The position numbers were made by a program, and so were the translations under genes. A DNA stretch of 64,000 nucleotides from contig JAOCZO010000006.1 in NCBI GenBank assembly GCA_026413255.1, positions 248,001 to 312,000 on the forward strand. Direction: 5' to 3'. The DNA is from Fereydounia khargensis (taxonomy: Eukaryota; Basidiomycota; Ustilaginomycetes; Urocystidales; Fereydouniaceae). The notes under the pieces were generated by a model. The model was given only the letters and a program-made list of their open reading frames with translations, was not told where the DNA came from and ran no database searches. Below are positions 41,617 through 52,249 of this stretch, piece by piece. Every line of letters starts with the position of its first letter. Within the stretch, counting starts at the first letter, position 1.

Positions 41617-42355
41617 GCACCGTCCACAAACCAATACGCTCCGACTGGACACCGTGCGCAGGCGACCCGCGACCAGATGGCTCAGGCTAGCGAGACCAAG
41701 ACCAAGGGTAAGTACTGCACCATGGCCTGTTGCTGTATATATTGCTGTTGCTCACGCTGTTCTGCTAGAAATCATGCGCGACTCGATCGATCCACAGCTG
41801 CTGCAGAACCTGGCCAAGCTCGGGCAGGTGAATGTGCCCAAAAACTCGACCAACTTTGAGCCCGTGCGTTACCTTCTTTCTTTTCCTTTGCTTCTCCATC
41901 AAACATGCTGACGCTGATCGATACGCACACAGACGGACCAGATGCTGCGTATCCTGGCTGCACGAGAACGCGCGGTCCACTCGAACCTCGAGGCCCCGTC
42001 TTCGTCAGCAGCGAGCGCGAGTGCGAGTGCGGGTGCGGGTGCGGGTGGCACGGCGACGGCGACGGCGACGGTGGAGCGGATGCACGCAAATACGATCATC
42101 AACCTGCTCGAAGACTGGAAGCACTGCACGTCCGCGGCGGACGTGGAGCGTCTGGCGGTCGAATACGATGTGTCGGTCGCCGCGATCCAGAGCCTGACCC
42201 GGTTCGCTACGAGCCCCACGCTCGGCGACGAGATCAAGGACGAGCAGGGCGACCGCGAGAGCATTGACCGCGGCGGCGAAAAGGGCCCGCCCAAGGTCAA
42301 GGCTGTGTGGGTCGAACCAGACGTCAGGCACCAGCAGCGCATCAGTGGTGAGTGA
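41467..42355 (+). CDS. N-myristoylation-signal protein of unknown function (possible NDUFAF4-like)
   Basis: Three exons, 41467-41707, 41769-41863 and 41933-42355, encode 252 aa. MGSSSSKPARK is a strong N-myristoylation signal with a basic patch. A poly-Ala run (about residues 33-48) from GCA repeats and an Ala/Ser/Gly repeat region (about 132-150) are low complexity. Ordered parts are DPQLLQNLAKLGQVNVPKNS in exon 2 and a C-terminal helical part TIINLLEDWKHCTSAADVER ending near QSLTRFATSP. The pattern of N-myristoylation plus a C-terminal helical Leu-rich domain recalls complex I assembly factor NDUFAF4, but this is a weak impression. The last codons, AGTGGTGAGTGA, overlap a perfect GTGAGT donor, so a further exon is possible though none is evident downstream. 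Confidence 0.75.
41562..41615 (+). repeat. (GCA)n coding repeat (poly-Ala)
   Basis: About sixteen GCA/GCG codons read as alanine in frame. Other frames give Gln or Ser runs. Confidence 0.9.
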
Positions 42356-42974
42356 GCTTGGACTGTGTCCCCAGTGTGCGTAGTCCGCCTTGCTGATCGA
42401 ACGGGTGGTTGGGCTGTACTGCAATGTAGCATAGGATAGCATACTGTACAGTAGTCCTGTGACATGTTCTGTGTAGCAAAAGAAAGCAAGTGTGGCCTGG
42501 ACAGTAACTTGGTGCGAAAATACTGCAGTGTACTGTACTGAAGTGTACTGTACTGAGTGTGCTGTTGGCCACATTTTCACGTTCACGTTCACGTTCCCGT
42601 TCACGTTCCCGTTCATTGCACGGCGCTTTGCGTGACGCATTCCCCTCCGCACAGCCGTCAGCAGCAGCGGCATTCCGTGTGTTGGGCACGGAAATTACTC
42701 TGCGGTGCAGATTGAGATCCACTTGACAGAAGGTGCTGTAAGATGGCTTCTCCGCATTTCTTGCCGTCTCGGGCTGCGGTCTGCCCAGGTTTCCGTACTG
42801 CACCGGGAGCCGCATTTCAATCCAACCATTCACGCCTCCCGCTCGCCAATCAGCATAGCATCCCCGCCCTGTCCCTGTCCTTAACCCTCCTTGCTACATC
42901 CATCCATCTATCCACCACCATCATCATCATCATTACCACCAGCAACAGCAACAGCAACAGCAACACCGTCAACC
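42356..42974. other. Spacer with TACTGTAC cluster before the DUF2470 gene
   Basis: TACTGTACAGTA at 42442-42453 and TGTACTGTACTGAAGTGTACTG near 42529-42550, then alternating CACGTT/CCCGTT units near 42577-42612 and ACAGCA units near 42946-42963. No gene seen. Confidence 0.55.
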
Positions 42975-43909
42975 ATGGTCGCCACCCGCTCCCAAGCCAC
43001 CGATGAGGTCGCCACCAACTCGGCCACGGTCACTGCCCACATGAACAAGGACCACAAGGTAAGCCCACCCGCACCCGCACCCGCACCCGCACCCGCACCC
43101 GCACCCGCATCCTTCCTCCCAACCCGAGCAAGAGTCGACTGACATAGCACGCAGGACTCGCTCGCCTACCTCGTGACACACCATGCAGACCTACCCAAGC
43201 TCGTCCCCGCCAACCAGGTCGAGATGGTCTCCATCGACAGCACCAAGATCACCGTCAAGTACCCAGGCCAAGGCGGCAACGGCAAAAAGACCATTGATGT
43301 GCCCTTCTACCCGCACATTTCCTCCTACGCTACCGTCAGGTCCCGCGTCGTCGAGCTCTGCGCCATGAGCGAGCGCGTCGTCAAGGCACGCAAGGTGAGC
43401 CGAACCACTGCCACTGCCACTGCCACTGCCACTGCCACTCGACTCGGGCCCTGCGACTGACAACCAAACCCCCAACCCCTTTCCCCTTTCTTCTTTTGCA
43501 GACCATTGTAATCTACAAGGCGCCCAAGTTTGCCATCCTCGTCACCGCCATCGCCGTTGGCGTCTACGCCGCACTGCGCTCCGAGCACTTTGCCAGCCAC
43601 CCGCTCGTCACCGCCCTCCCCTCCGACTGGCTCCTCCAATGGAACACGCTCCGCAACGTCACTCTCGGCGGCCGCGCAAAGATGGATGCCTTCATGTACA
43701 ACATTGCCCGCATCCACGTCGCAGAAGCTGCCGCCATGGTCGCCTTCTCCCTCTTCCGCGGCGCAAGCCTCCACACCGCCCTCAAGTGGGCCGCTACCAC
43801 CTTCTTTGTCGGCTTCCCTAGCTGGCTCGCCTTCCTCAAGGTCAACTCGAACAGCGCTATCGCCCGCCGTGCCATTTACGGTTACGGCGTCACCAAGAGG
43901 AAGGACTAA
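42975..43909 (+). CDS. DUF2470-domain protein with C-terminal membrane segment
   Basis: Three exons, 42975-43058, 43155-43394 and 43502-43909, encode 243 aa. The N-terminal part is a DUF2470 module: AHMNKDHKDSLAYLVTHHA spans junction 1, followed by VEMVSIDSTKITVKY. DUF2470 modules occur in haem-utilisation and FMN-binding split-barrel proteins. The C-terminal half has hydrophobic stretches (FAILVTAIAVGVYAAL, and AATTFFVGFPSWLAFL) separated by an amphipathic region, so it is probably an integral membrane protein. Such two-part proteins are known only as uncharacterised fungal proteins, to my knowledge. Intron 1 (43059-43154) carries a CCCGCA repeat and intron 2 (43395-43501) a CACTGC repeat; both end with CTGAC branch sites. 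Converges on FAHD1 with 96 bp between stops. Confidence 0.85.
43066..43111 (+). repeat. (CACCCG)n in DUF2470-gene intron 1
   Basis: About seven six-base units starting just after the donor; the branch-like CTGAC lies downstream near 43138-43142. Confidence 0.9.
43406..43440 (+). repeat. (CACTGC)n in DUF2470-gene intron 2
   Basis: About six six-base units starting roughly ten bases after the donor. Confidence 0.9.
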
Positions 43910-43916
43910 CTAGCTC

Positions 43917-43950
43917 ACACACACACACACACACACACGCGCGTGCGCTT
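43917..43950. repeat. (CA)n plus GCGCGTGCGC tract
   Basis: Alternating purine-pyrimidine tract between two convergent stops, a Z-DNA-prone sequence. TACAGTAC follows at 43960-43967. Confidence 0.8.
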
Positions 43951-44005
43951 TGCTTGGAATACAGTACAACTGCTTTGCTTGCTCTGGTCTGATTTGGCAC
44001 TTTTT

Positions 44006-44683
44006 CTAAGGCTTGAACTCGTACCCGCCGACACGATTGGCGACGTTAAACTTGAGCTGCTCGAGCACGTTGCCCTGGGCATCCTGCAGACCGGCAGTCA
44101 TGACCTCGCCGCCCTTGACTTGGCCTACGCCCTCTGGGGTGCCAGTGAGGACGAGGTCGCCCTCCTCGAGAGTCATGATGGACGAGACGTGCTGAATGAG
44201 GTGTGGGATATCAAAGATCATGTCGCGTGTGTTTCCGTTCTGTCGAATCTGGTCGTTGACCTTGAGCCAGAGGTTGAGGTTGGCGGGGTCCTTGATCTTT
44301 GCGGCCTCGATGAACGCCGAGGTGGGGGTGAACGTGTCAAAGCCCTTTGCTGTGGACCAGGGGAGGCCCTTGGCCTTGACGCGGTCCTGGACGTTGCGGG
44401 CGGTCATGTCGATCGACAGCGTGTACCCGGCGACGTGGCGCATAGCCTCTGCGGCCGAGACGTCGCGCGCCTTGGAGCCAATCACGACACCCAGCTCGAC
44501 CTCAAAGTGCGCCAGAACACCGCGTGGGATCTCGACCGTGCCCCCGTTCAGCAGGTACGACGTGGTCGGCTTGAGGAAGAAGAAGGGCTCGGTCGGGACC
44601 GCATTGTTCAGCTCCTTGGCGTGCGCGGCATAGTTACGGCCAATGGCGACAATCTTTTTTCCAGTCTGCAGGAACGACGACAT
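44006..44683 (-). CDS. FAHD1-like acylpyruvase / oxaloacetate decarboxylase
   Basis: Fumarylacetoacetate hydrolase superfamily enzyme; FAHD1 cleaves acylpyruvates and decarboxylates oxaloacetate in mitochondria. Single exon, 225 aa, the usual length. Motifs: KIVAIGRNYAAHAKEL, PFFFLKPTTSYL, AHFEVELGVVIG with the Mg ligands of ExE, YTLSIDMTARNVQD with the metal-binding Asp, KGLPWSTAKGFDTFTP, IFDIPHLIQHVS and DLVLTGTPEGVG. The N-terminus starts directly with the fold, so any targeting signal is weak or internal. Start at 44683 matches family starts. Divergent from the secreted-protein gene, 366 bp apart. Confidence 0.93.
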   Translation of the reverse strand: MSSFLQTGKKIVAIGRNYAAHAKELNNAVPTEPFFFLKPTTSYLLNGGTVEIPRGVLAHFEVELGVVIGSKARDVSAAEAMRHVAGYTLSIDMTARNVQDRVKAKGLPWSTAKGFDTFTPTSAFIEAAKIKDPANLNLWLKVNDQIRQNGNTRDMIFDIPHLIQHVSSIMTLEEGDLVLTGTPEGVGQVKGGEVMTAGLQDAQGNVLEQLKFNVANRVGGYEFKP

Positions 44684-45049
44684 GGCGCTGATGTTGGAGA
44701 CGGTGACGAGGATGCGGGGATAGGCGAACGAGTGGACCGACCGGAATCCATCTCTCCCCCGCGCGGATCAAGCAAGGAATGACTCGCAGCTCAAGCGGCA
44801 GCCGCAGCCGCAGCCCCGGTCTTATACGGCCGAAAAAGGCTGGCGAGGCGTGGGTCCGTGCCCGGTCAGCCTCAGCGGCCCAGACCAGACGGGCGTATGT
44901 GGCAGTCAGTTCTGTGTCAGTGAGTGAGTGTGGAGAGAGCACAAGTGTCGAGTGCCGTCCAGCAGCCATCAGCCACCAGCCACCAGCCATCAGCCATCAG
45001 CCATTGTACTCCTCGTCCCCTCATCCATGCTACCTTCTACCATCTAGCC

Positions 45050-47129
45050 ATGTCTCGCCATCAATTCCGCAGTAATCGCGGCCTGCATAGACGCTCCCTC
45101 CTCCTTCTCCTCACAACACTCGCAGCCAGTATCGCGCCACTCGGCCTTGCTCGTCAGATCCCATTCCACGCCTCCTCCTCCTCCAGCTACAGCTACAACG
45201 ACTCGGCAAGAAAGAATGACATCCCCACGCTTCGTCTCTCCCACGAGGGCCTATCCATCAACCAGCCGCATGCGCCAGCTGACTCATCAGCACACTCATC
45301 CGTACCAGCACCAGCACCCCCCGAGCTGACCGTCTACTTTGACACACGCACCTACAACCCCGCAGACGCTGTCGTGCGGCTTGGCCCACTGCGGACCCGC
45401 AGCCGCGACCAAGTCATGCTCGAGTGCGGCCAAGAGGTTGGTGGCATTGAGAGCTGCGAGGCAGACGACCTTGCTCAAGATGCGGACCCTGTGCTCGAGT
45501 GCCACGTGCGCCATGGTCTCGCTCCGGACTATGGCTTTGTCCTCAGCCAAGATGCGTGCCCCGGATGGCAAGACTACTGGCATCCCATGCTCAATCACCG
45601 TGCCAGAGAGCGCGATGCACTGCACAGTCTCGTGGTCAGCGTCAGCCTGGATGGCAGCAGCCATTCTCCGCCCGATGCACGCTGGTGGGTTGGACATCTG
45701 CACCTCGAAAAGGGCCGAGCCTCGTGGCCACTTGCAGGCAACGGCCGAGCGCGCAGACCTGGACGCGACGACGATGTCACCTGGCATCCCGACCATGTGA
45801 ATCGTATCAGTGGTGCGATGGAGAACCCATACGTCCCGCGCACCAGCGATCCGGCACCAAGCGACGTCAACCAGGGCGTGTTTGTCGACCAGGTTTCTTG
45901 GGGGCTGGGCGTACAGATTCGAACTCCGACCACCATCACCAACCCTCACCTGTCTACCTCGTCGTCCGCGACGTTGCTTCCTCCCGAGGTGGTGTACGCC
46001 CCTGTCGGCGGACAGGTTGTCTGGTCGCGCCCGCACACTTTCCGCAAGCCACCACTCGAGGGTGCAGGCGCAGGAGAGAATGACGAGCAGAGCCACTGCC
46101 TTATGATCCGCGATGAGTGGTCGATCGTGTATCAGATCTTTGGGCTGGATCCCGACTCAATCCAGCTGCAGGAGGGCGACTCGGTGGCGCGTGGCGACGT
46201 CCTCGGCAATGCGATGCGCGACGGCCTCTCACTGCTTCCACCCAGCATGGAGCCACCGGCAGACCACCCGGACGACAAGGACGACAAGCATGTCTCGTTT
46301 TATCCCTACCGCTACCGCAAGCTCGAGATTCGCGTTACGCGCCCACACCGCGACTGGACAGAGTGGAAGGACCCGGATGAGGCAGGCTGGCAGTACTATC
46401 ATCCGCTGCACGCTTTCCGCGAGGGAAAGACACCCGGCGGCCAACGTTACCGCTCGACGATCCCAGTGAGTACCAAGCTCATGCCCATGCCCAGGCCTAA
46501 GCCTGAGCCTAGCGGAAGCAAGGGCAATAGAGAGGAGAGCTGACCTTGAGTACCTGTGCCTACGGTCATAGCCCTACGGCTCGCCGACGACGGTGTGGTT
46601 TGGGCGCCCGTCGAGGGATGCGGTGCACGTGCCACCTAGCGTGTTTGCTTCGTCGACGGACCTGTTCAACCCGCGGCTGAGTGGGGCAGTGGAGGTGATC
46701 GTGGGGTTTGAGTACTTTCAGCAGACGCCTGGCGACGCCGGGGACGGCATGGATGCACTGGGGCTGTACGCGATGGACCTGGCGGTGGTGGCGGAGCGCG
46801 ACGCGGGAGACGAGTGTGCGAGCAGCCATGGGTGGCGGCCGCTGTTTGAGCACGGGCGGATGACGGGCGACACGCCTGTGCTTGCGCGCTACGTGGCGGC
46901 GTTCAGCTACGGCCGGTTCTTCCCGGAACGCTACACGAGCCAGTTTGACGAAAAGGCGCGCAGGCTGTTTTACGCGCCGAGCAGGACGACGAGGGGCGTC
47001 GCTGACCTCGCGGGTGCGGTGGAGCTCCGGAGATGGGTAGACGAGCCGGGGAGGTACAAGGTGGTCGTGCGTGGGCGCGACTACTGGGGCAATGTGGGAT
47101 GCGTGGCGTCGTGGGCGTATATCCAGTAA
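45050..47129 (+). CDS. Large secreted protein with an M23-fold-like segment
   Basis: Two exons, 45050-46465 and 46572-47129, encode 657 aa. The intron has GTGAGT and CATAG, phase 0. A basic N-terminus then LLLLLTTLAASIAPLGLA gives a signal peptide (about 1-34). After a Ser-rich linker the chain looks globular, with about eight Cys in the mature part, consistent with secretion. The part around nt 45990-46230 reads PPEVVYAPVGGQVVWSRPH, HCLMIRDEWSIVYQIFGL and LQEGDSVARGDVLGNA, which has the turn pattern of the peptidase M23/lipoyl hybrid fold, but the M23 metal ligands are not evident there. VGHLHLEKG near nt 45690 is an HxH. Exon 2 ends in a beta-rich, immunoglobulin-like stretch (PGRYKVVVRGRDYWGNVG). 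I do not assign activity. Confidence 0.82.
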
Positions 47130-48149
47130 AATGCATGGATGCGATGCGGAGCTTTGTTTGCCAGTGCTTGACGTACGATATAGTTACAGTAATACAGTAC
47201 AATTTGGGTTGCAGGAACGTTACTATAGTAAAGTGGATCTGGTGCGGCTCGAATCTGGAAGCATATTGTATGAGCCAAGGAATGGGATGGGATGCGCCCA
47301 CGGTGACGGCGGGCGAGCGGGCGTGGTGGTTGCCTCTCGCTGGCCGGCATGGGCATGGGCACGGGCATGGGCATGGGGGAAAGGGAAGCGCCCTCAGCCC
47401 GTTCCTGCGCGTCCATGCACGCCGATTCGGATTCGCCTCGAGCAGCAGCCAGATTGGCCGTGAGAAGGCAAAGACGCGCTGCCACTGCCGCTGGCGCTGG
47501 CGCTGTCGGCCGTGTGTGGCTGTTGCTGCGGGCAGGGCAGGGCAGGGCAGGGCAGGGCAGGGTAGGGCAGTCAGGCGAGGCAACGAGAGCCACCCACCCA
47601 CCCTTCGGATTCCCCTTCGCCTTGGCCTTTGCATCTGTCACTGTGACACAGTCGCGACCCTCGAGGAGAGCACACGCAAAGGCGAGCTGAGCACTTTTCC
47701 AGCTGCCAAAGCACAAGCCACACAACGATCAGCGCTGCGCTGCGCTGCGCAGCTCAGCTCTCCACCACCACCACCATCACCACCACTGTCACCCTGTCTC
47801 TCTCTCTCTCTCTCTTACTCTCTCTTCTTCTCGTCTCATCTAGCATCTCACGGCACACCGCATACAGTCGCTCGTCTTGTTGTATTCCATCCCTCGGATT
47901 CTTCCACTCTACTCGGCTCGAGCAAAAAGCCAGGACAATCGCATTCTTTCAGCTTAGCTTGCATAGCAACCGACTATACCGACCCGACGCATTAGACCAG
48001 ACTAGACTACTGTATCTCAGACTGGCACGGCCATGCTTCGTCTGCCTCGCACCCCTCCATATCCTCTCCATTGTCTCTGAAATCTCAGCCCGGCCCGCTC
48101 GGGGCGCGTGGCACCCTCAGCCTCAGCCTCAGCCTCCGCCTCCGCCATC
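47130..48149. other. Intergenic and leader before RhoGAP gene
   Basis: TACAGTA at 47185-47191 and 47193-47199, a GGCATG-type tract near 47346-47376, a GGGCA array at 47530-47569, CTGCG units near 47733-47750, a CT repeat near 47797-47815, TACTGTA at 48008-48014 and a C/T-rich leader. No gene supported. Confidence 0.55.
47530..47569 (+). repeat. (GGGCA)n array
   Basis: Eight GGG runs with two-base loops, one unit changed to GGGTA. Third array of this unit on plus. Confidence 0.92.
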
Positions 48150-51100
48150 ATGCCCATTTCATTCCCTCGCAGCGCCTCTAGCCTCGGACACCACGTTGAC
48201 ATGGACCCTTCGCCTCAGCCCCAACCCCAGCCATCGTCGGGGCGAAAGTCTCCTGATCCATTCAAGCGCTTTCGTCGCCTTTCTTCCGCCAACTCGCTCT
48301 CAACCGACAGCAACTCCAGCTCCACCAACTCACGCATACCCCCTCCCAAACCATCTCCCTCCACAAAGCCCGCCTTCATCCGTCATCGAATCACCAGGTC
48401 CGGTAGCTTTTCCTTTCGCAACAACAGCAGCAACAACAACAACGAATCTGACTCGCCCGCTCTAACCCCGAGCAATAGTGCATCCAGTCTCGCACAACCC
48501 TCTATCGGTGCAGACCCAACTGCAACTGCAACCGCAACCGCTTCTGCTTCTGCTTCGTCCCCCTCCTCCTCCTCGTCCTTCACAAAGTCGCCCCGCTCCA
48601 GACTCGCCAGCCTCTCCTCCAAGCTTCACGCGAGGCACGACTCGAACGCCTCTTCTGCCCCGCGTTCCTTTCCCACCTTGGCCTCCGCGTCCAGCGAGCA
48701 CGTTCCGAACGACTCTCACGCAGCCCCGTCGGGTCTCGGTCTCGGTGGTGGCGGTAGCGGCAGTCCCAGTAGTACTGCCACTATCACAAGTACCGGCACC
48801 AGCGGCTCCCCCTCTCAGCCCCGCAAGCCGACCCAGGCATGGTACCAGGCACAGCAAAAGACCATCAGCCTTGATCAGCCGGGCTACCGTTCCGCCGCCC
48901 ATCCGCCCACTACATCCACTTCCACCTCCTCGTCTTCCTTCTCCTCTATCGATACCACCTCGGACTCTGCCACGATACCACGATCCATCACCACATCCAA
49001 CACCTCCAACCCGATCAGCACTCCCCCGCTCGGCACGTCTCGCATTCCCTTGCTTCACCGCCGCAAGCCTTCCGCGTCTTCCTCCAACGTTATCGACCAG
49101 TTCATGAGCGAGCAGGAGATGATTGCTGCTGGAGTTCAGATCATTCGCAGGCAGGATCCTGCGCCTCAGCTGCCCCTATCACTAGAGCCATCATCTTCAA
49201 CATTACCACACACCGAGCGCCTTACCAGCAGTCCTCGTGACGGTCTCGGCATTGTCAGTTCCAACGGCAATCCAAATAACAGCAGCGCCAGCACATCCAC
49301 TCTGCCCGCGGTCCCTCCTCGCCCTGCTCGTCTCCAAGGCGCCGGCGACCCAGACTTTTTGGAGCTTCTTCACTCTGACCCTGCCATCACCGCTCGTGAC
49401 GGCAGACGATCACTGGATCGAGGCAGTCTGCGCTCGTTCAGCGCGAATGCGGCTACTAACGGCATCGGCATGGTCTCTCCCGTTATCGAAGACCGCACAG
49501 ACAACCTCTGGGACCAACCTCTGCGGTCCCCGCCACTAGCACTGCCACCACGGCCATCCACGTCGCTCTCGTTCCATGCGCACCACTCGAGCAGTTCCCT
49601 TTCGTCATTGGCTGGCAGCTCGAGTGCCAACGGCCACACGCTCCGCGGCGTACGCGAGACGTCACCGAGCTACCTCAGTCCTGGCCCAAGTACCTCGGCT
49701 CACCCTTTTCTCAACAAGCAGTCCGCAACCGTGGGCAAGGCTGCTGGCATGGGCACTGGAGCCAATGGCCCCTCCTCTGCTCGCAATGGTCTGGCAAACT
49801 TTTTCAGCGGAGTCACGTCAGAACAGTACCAGACCTCGACCACGCGGCGCTCACTCGATCATACGGGTCGGCCAGCAGTGCCAGCACGGCCCCGACCTGG
49901 TCTCCTTGGCAGCTTTGCAAGATCGCCGTCTGGCAACAACCTGTCTACCGACTCTATGCCCGTGCGTGAGAAGGGGACGCTCTCCTCTCCAGGCGCCTGG
50001 AATGGAGGCGGGGGGCTCGGTCCCGCCTCACCGCTCCCGGATCCGCCTCGCTCTGCCGCAGCGATCATGGGCCGGGGCGAGCAAGATCAGACCTTTCCTC
50101 GCTCTCCGTCCGGGAGCAGCACATTGCAGCCTCCGCCGCGACGCGCCGCTAGTGTTGCTCGCCCCACCGCCTACTCGCCAAATTCGACTGGTGGTGGTGG
50201 TGCTGCCGGGCCCGGTGGGGGCGGTGTAGCTACTGCTCTCGGTCAGCTCGGGGCTGCCGTAGGACGCAAGGGCTGGGATTTTGTGCGCACGTTCAACAGC
50301 GGCGGCGGCACGGGTGCAGCCGTCAAGAGCGGCATTCCCGTTCGGGTCGACCCTTCTTTGGCAGCGCGACAGGCGTCTGCGGCAGGAGCCACGCGAGTCT
50401 GGCTTACGGCGCTAGCAGACGAGTCTGACCGACCAGCGGGACCAGGGCGCAACATGTTTGGCGTGCCGCTGCGGGAGGCCGTGCTGCGGTCGCGGATTGG
50501 TGGCAACAAGACCAGAGCAGGTGGCATGAGTGGAGCGTCGGTGACTGGATTCGGGACTGGACACTTGTCCATCCCGGACCTGGGCAACCAGTTTAGTCTG
50601 GGGATCAACCTCTTTGACTCAAACGAGGGGCCTGCGTCCAAGCGACAGAGTGTTAGGATAGCGAGTCGAGCTGATGCGCGGCGATTCTATCTGCCCTGCC
50701 TGGTAGTACGGTGCATAGAGAGCTTGGAAAAGTGGGGTCCACAGGAGGAGGGTATTTATCGGTTGAGTGGACGCAGCAGCCACACGGCCAAGCTGCGTGC
50801 GATACTAGATGACGCAGGGGCGGATCTGCAACTGGATGAGATTAGTCCCGCTGACCTGGACATTAACAGCGTATGCAGCGTACTCAAGAGCTACCTGCGT
50901 GAGCTGCCATTGCCACTCTTGGCCCCGGAACTTGCTACGAGGCTCGAAGAGGGTGAGGTGGAACTGGGTCAAGCGCTGCGCCAGATGCCTGCGCCCAACT
51001 GGTACCTGCTTCGCGAGCTCGCCGAGCACCTTGGCTGGCTGGCTGGCCCAGAGATTGTCACAGAGACCAAGATGGTGAGTTGCAACCACGCCGGGAAGAA

Positions 51101-51631
51101 AGGGAAACGCAGCCCGATTACTGACGCTTTGCCTTTGCACAGCCTCTGAGCAACTTGTGCCTTGTACTGGCGCCGACACTGTCGTTGTCCGTCTCGCTGC
51201 TCAAGCGGCTGATCGAGGAGCGCGGCAAGGTGTTTGGTGCGCTCGGTCCCGCGGCAGACAGCGAGCTGGATCGCGTGTGGCTGTCGCAGTCGCAGTCGCA
51301 GTCGCAGGTGCAGGTGCAGGTGCAGGCGCCATCCCCCAAGCCCAAAGTACCCGCCAAGCCGAGCAAGCTGCCACCGCGGCCGTCGACGGCGCTGGGCCAC
51401 TCGACGGACAGCGCACCGATTGCGTCGTACTTTTCGCGCATGCGGCTGGACGAAGACGACGAGTCGGACGACTCGCGCTCTGTGTCAAACAGCAGTGGCA
51501 CGATTGGCACGGGTGCTGGTGCTGGTGCGGCTGGAGGGGCGCTGGACCGGCCGCGCCCACCGACGAGCGGGTTGGGCAACTCGTTCTTCTCTGGGCGCAG
51601 TCGGCGGACGGACTCGGTGAACCTGCAGTAA
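48150..51631 (+). CDS. RhoGAP-domain GTPase-activating protein
   Basis: Switches off a Rho-family GTPase. Two exons, 48150-51074 and 51143-51631, encode 1137 aa. The first about 750 residues are Ser/Pro-rich and disordered with many phosphorylatable SP sites. The RhoGAP domain starts near FGVPLREAVLRSR (about 769) and carries EEGIYRLSG with the arginine finger R871, VLKSYLRELPLPLL with the conserved Lys and Arg, and, across the splice junction, MPLSNLCLVLAPTL with the conserved Asn. Between the start of the domain and the arginine finger lies an insert of about 60 residues. The C-terminus has QSQSQSQVQVQVQ and is acidic then Gly/Ala-rich. No SH2, FCH, LIM or PH domain is visible. Start 48150 is the first ATG; 48201 is an alternative. 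Converges on NIP7 with 75 bp between stops. Confidence 0.92.
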
Positions 51632-51706
51632 TCTCACATGTACATGGATCAGTTTTACGGTAGTAATCGTTGTCAAGGATATAGTACAGTGTGTGTGGGG
51701 GTGGGG

Positions 51707-52249
51707 CTAGAAGAGGGTGTCCTCGTCTCGGAGGTACTCGCCGACGTCTGCCTGGTGGAAGACGATGATGCTGGTTGGGTCGAGTTTGCGGGTGTCGACG
51801 GTGGACCTAGCGGTGACGCCAAAGCCGAGGGGGGTGCCGCTCATGCTGAGGACGACGACGCCGGCGTGTTCTGGGGTATCGTCGGTGATGCGGCCGAGGT
51901 GGGCCTTGACGACGTGGTTTCCGTAGAGGAAGGGGAGTTCGCCGTTGGGTTTGATCCAGACCTTGTACTTTGCGTACTGGGCGATGTAGTCGAGGGCGGT
52001 GATGTGGAGTCTGAACTTGCCGGACTTGCTGAACTTGCCAAAGCAGGTGCCGAGGGATACGAGGTGGGGCCGGGCGACGCTGATGGCGAGGCGCATGGAC
52101 GTCTCCGAGACGTAGTACACCTTGTCCCGGTGCAGGCGGAACACGTGTGGGTTGGACGGCACATCGATCAGATGCACCAGCCCCTTGCCCACATACGAGG
52201 CCAGCTTCTCAAATAGCGTGCGTGTCTCGCTGTCCGTCAACGGTCGCAT
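51707..52249 (-). CDS. NIP7: 60S ribosome biogenesis factor Nip7
   Basis: Nucleolar PUA-domain protein needed for 27S pre-rRNA processing and 60S assembly. Single exon, 180 aa, identical in length to most eukaryotic Nip7. The N-terminus is [21 protein letters not shown], here split as MRPLTDSE then [21 protein letters not shown] and [20 protein letters not shown] follow. The PUA domain is C-terminal ([36 protein letters not shown]). All conserved blocks are present. Divergent from UTP14, another ribosome-biogenesis gene, with 402 bp between starts. Confidence 0.97.
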   Translation of the reverse strand: MRPLTDSETRTLFEKLASYVGKGLVHLIDVPSNPHVFRLHRDKVYYVSETSMRLAISVARPHLVSLGTCFGKFSKSGKFRLHITALDYIAQYAKYKVWIKPNGELPFLYGNHVVKAHLGRITDDTPEHAGVVVLSMSGTPLGFGVTARSTVDTRKLDPTSIIVFHQADVGEYLRDEDTLF

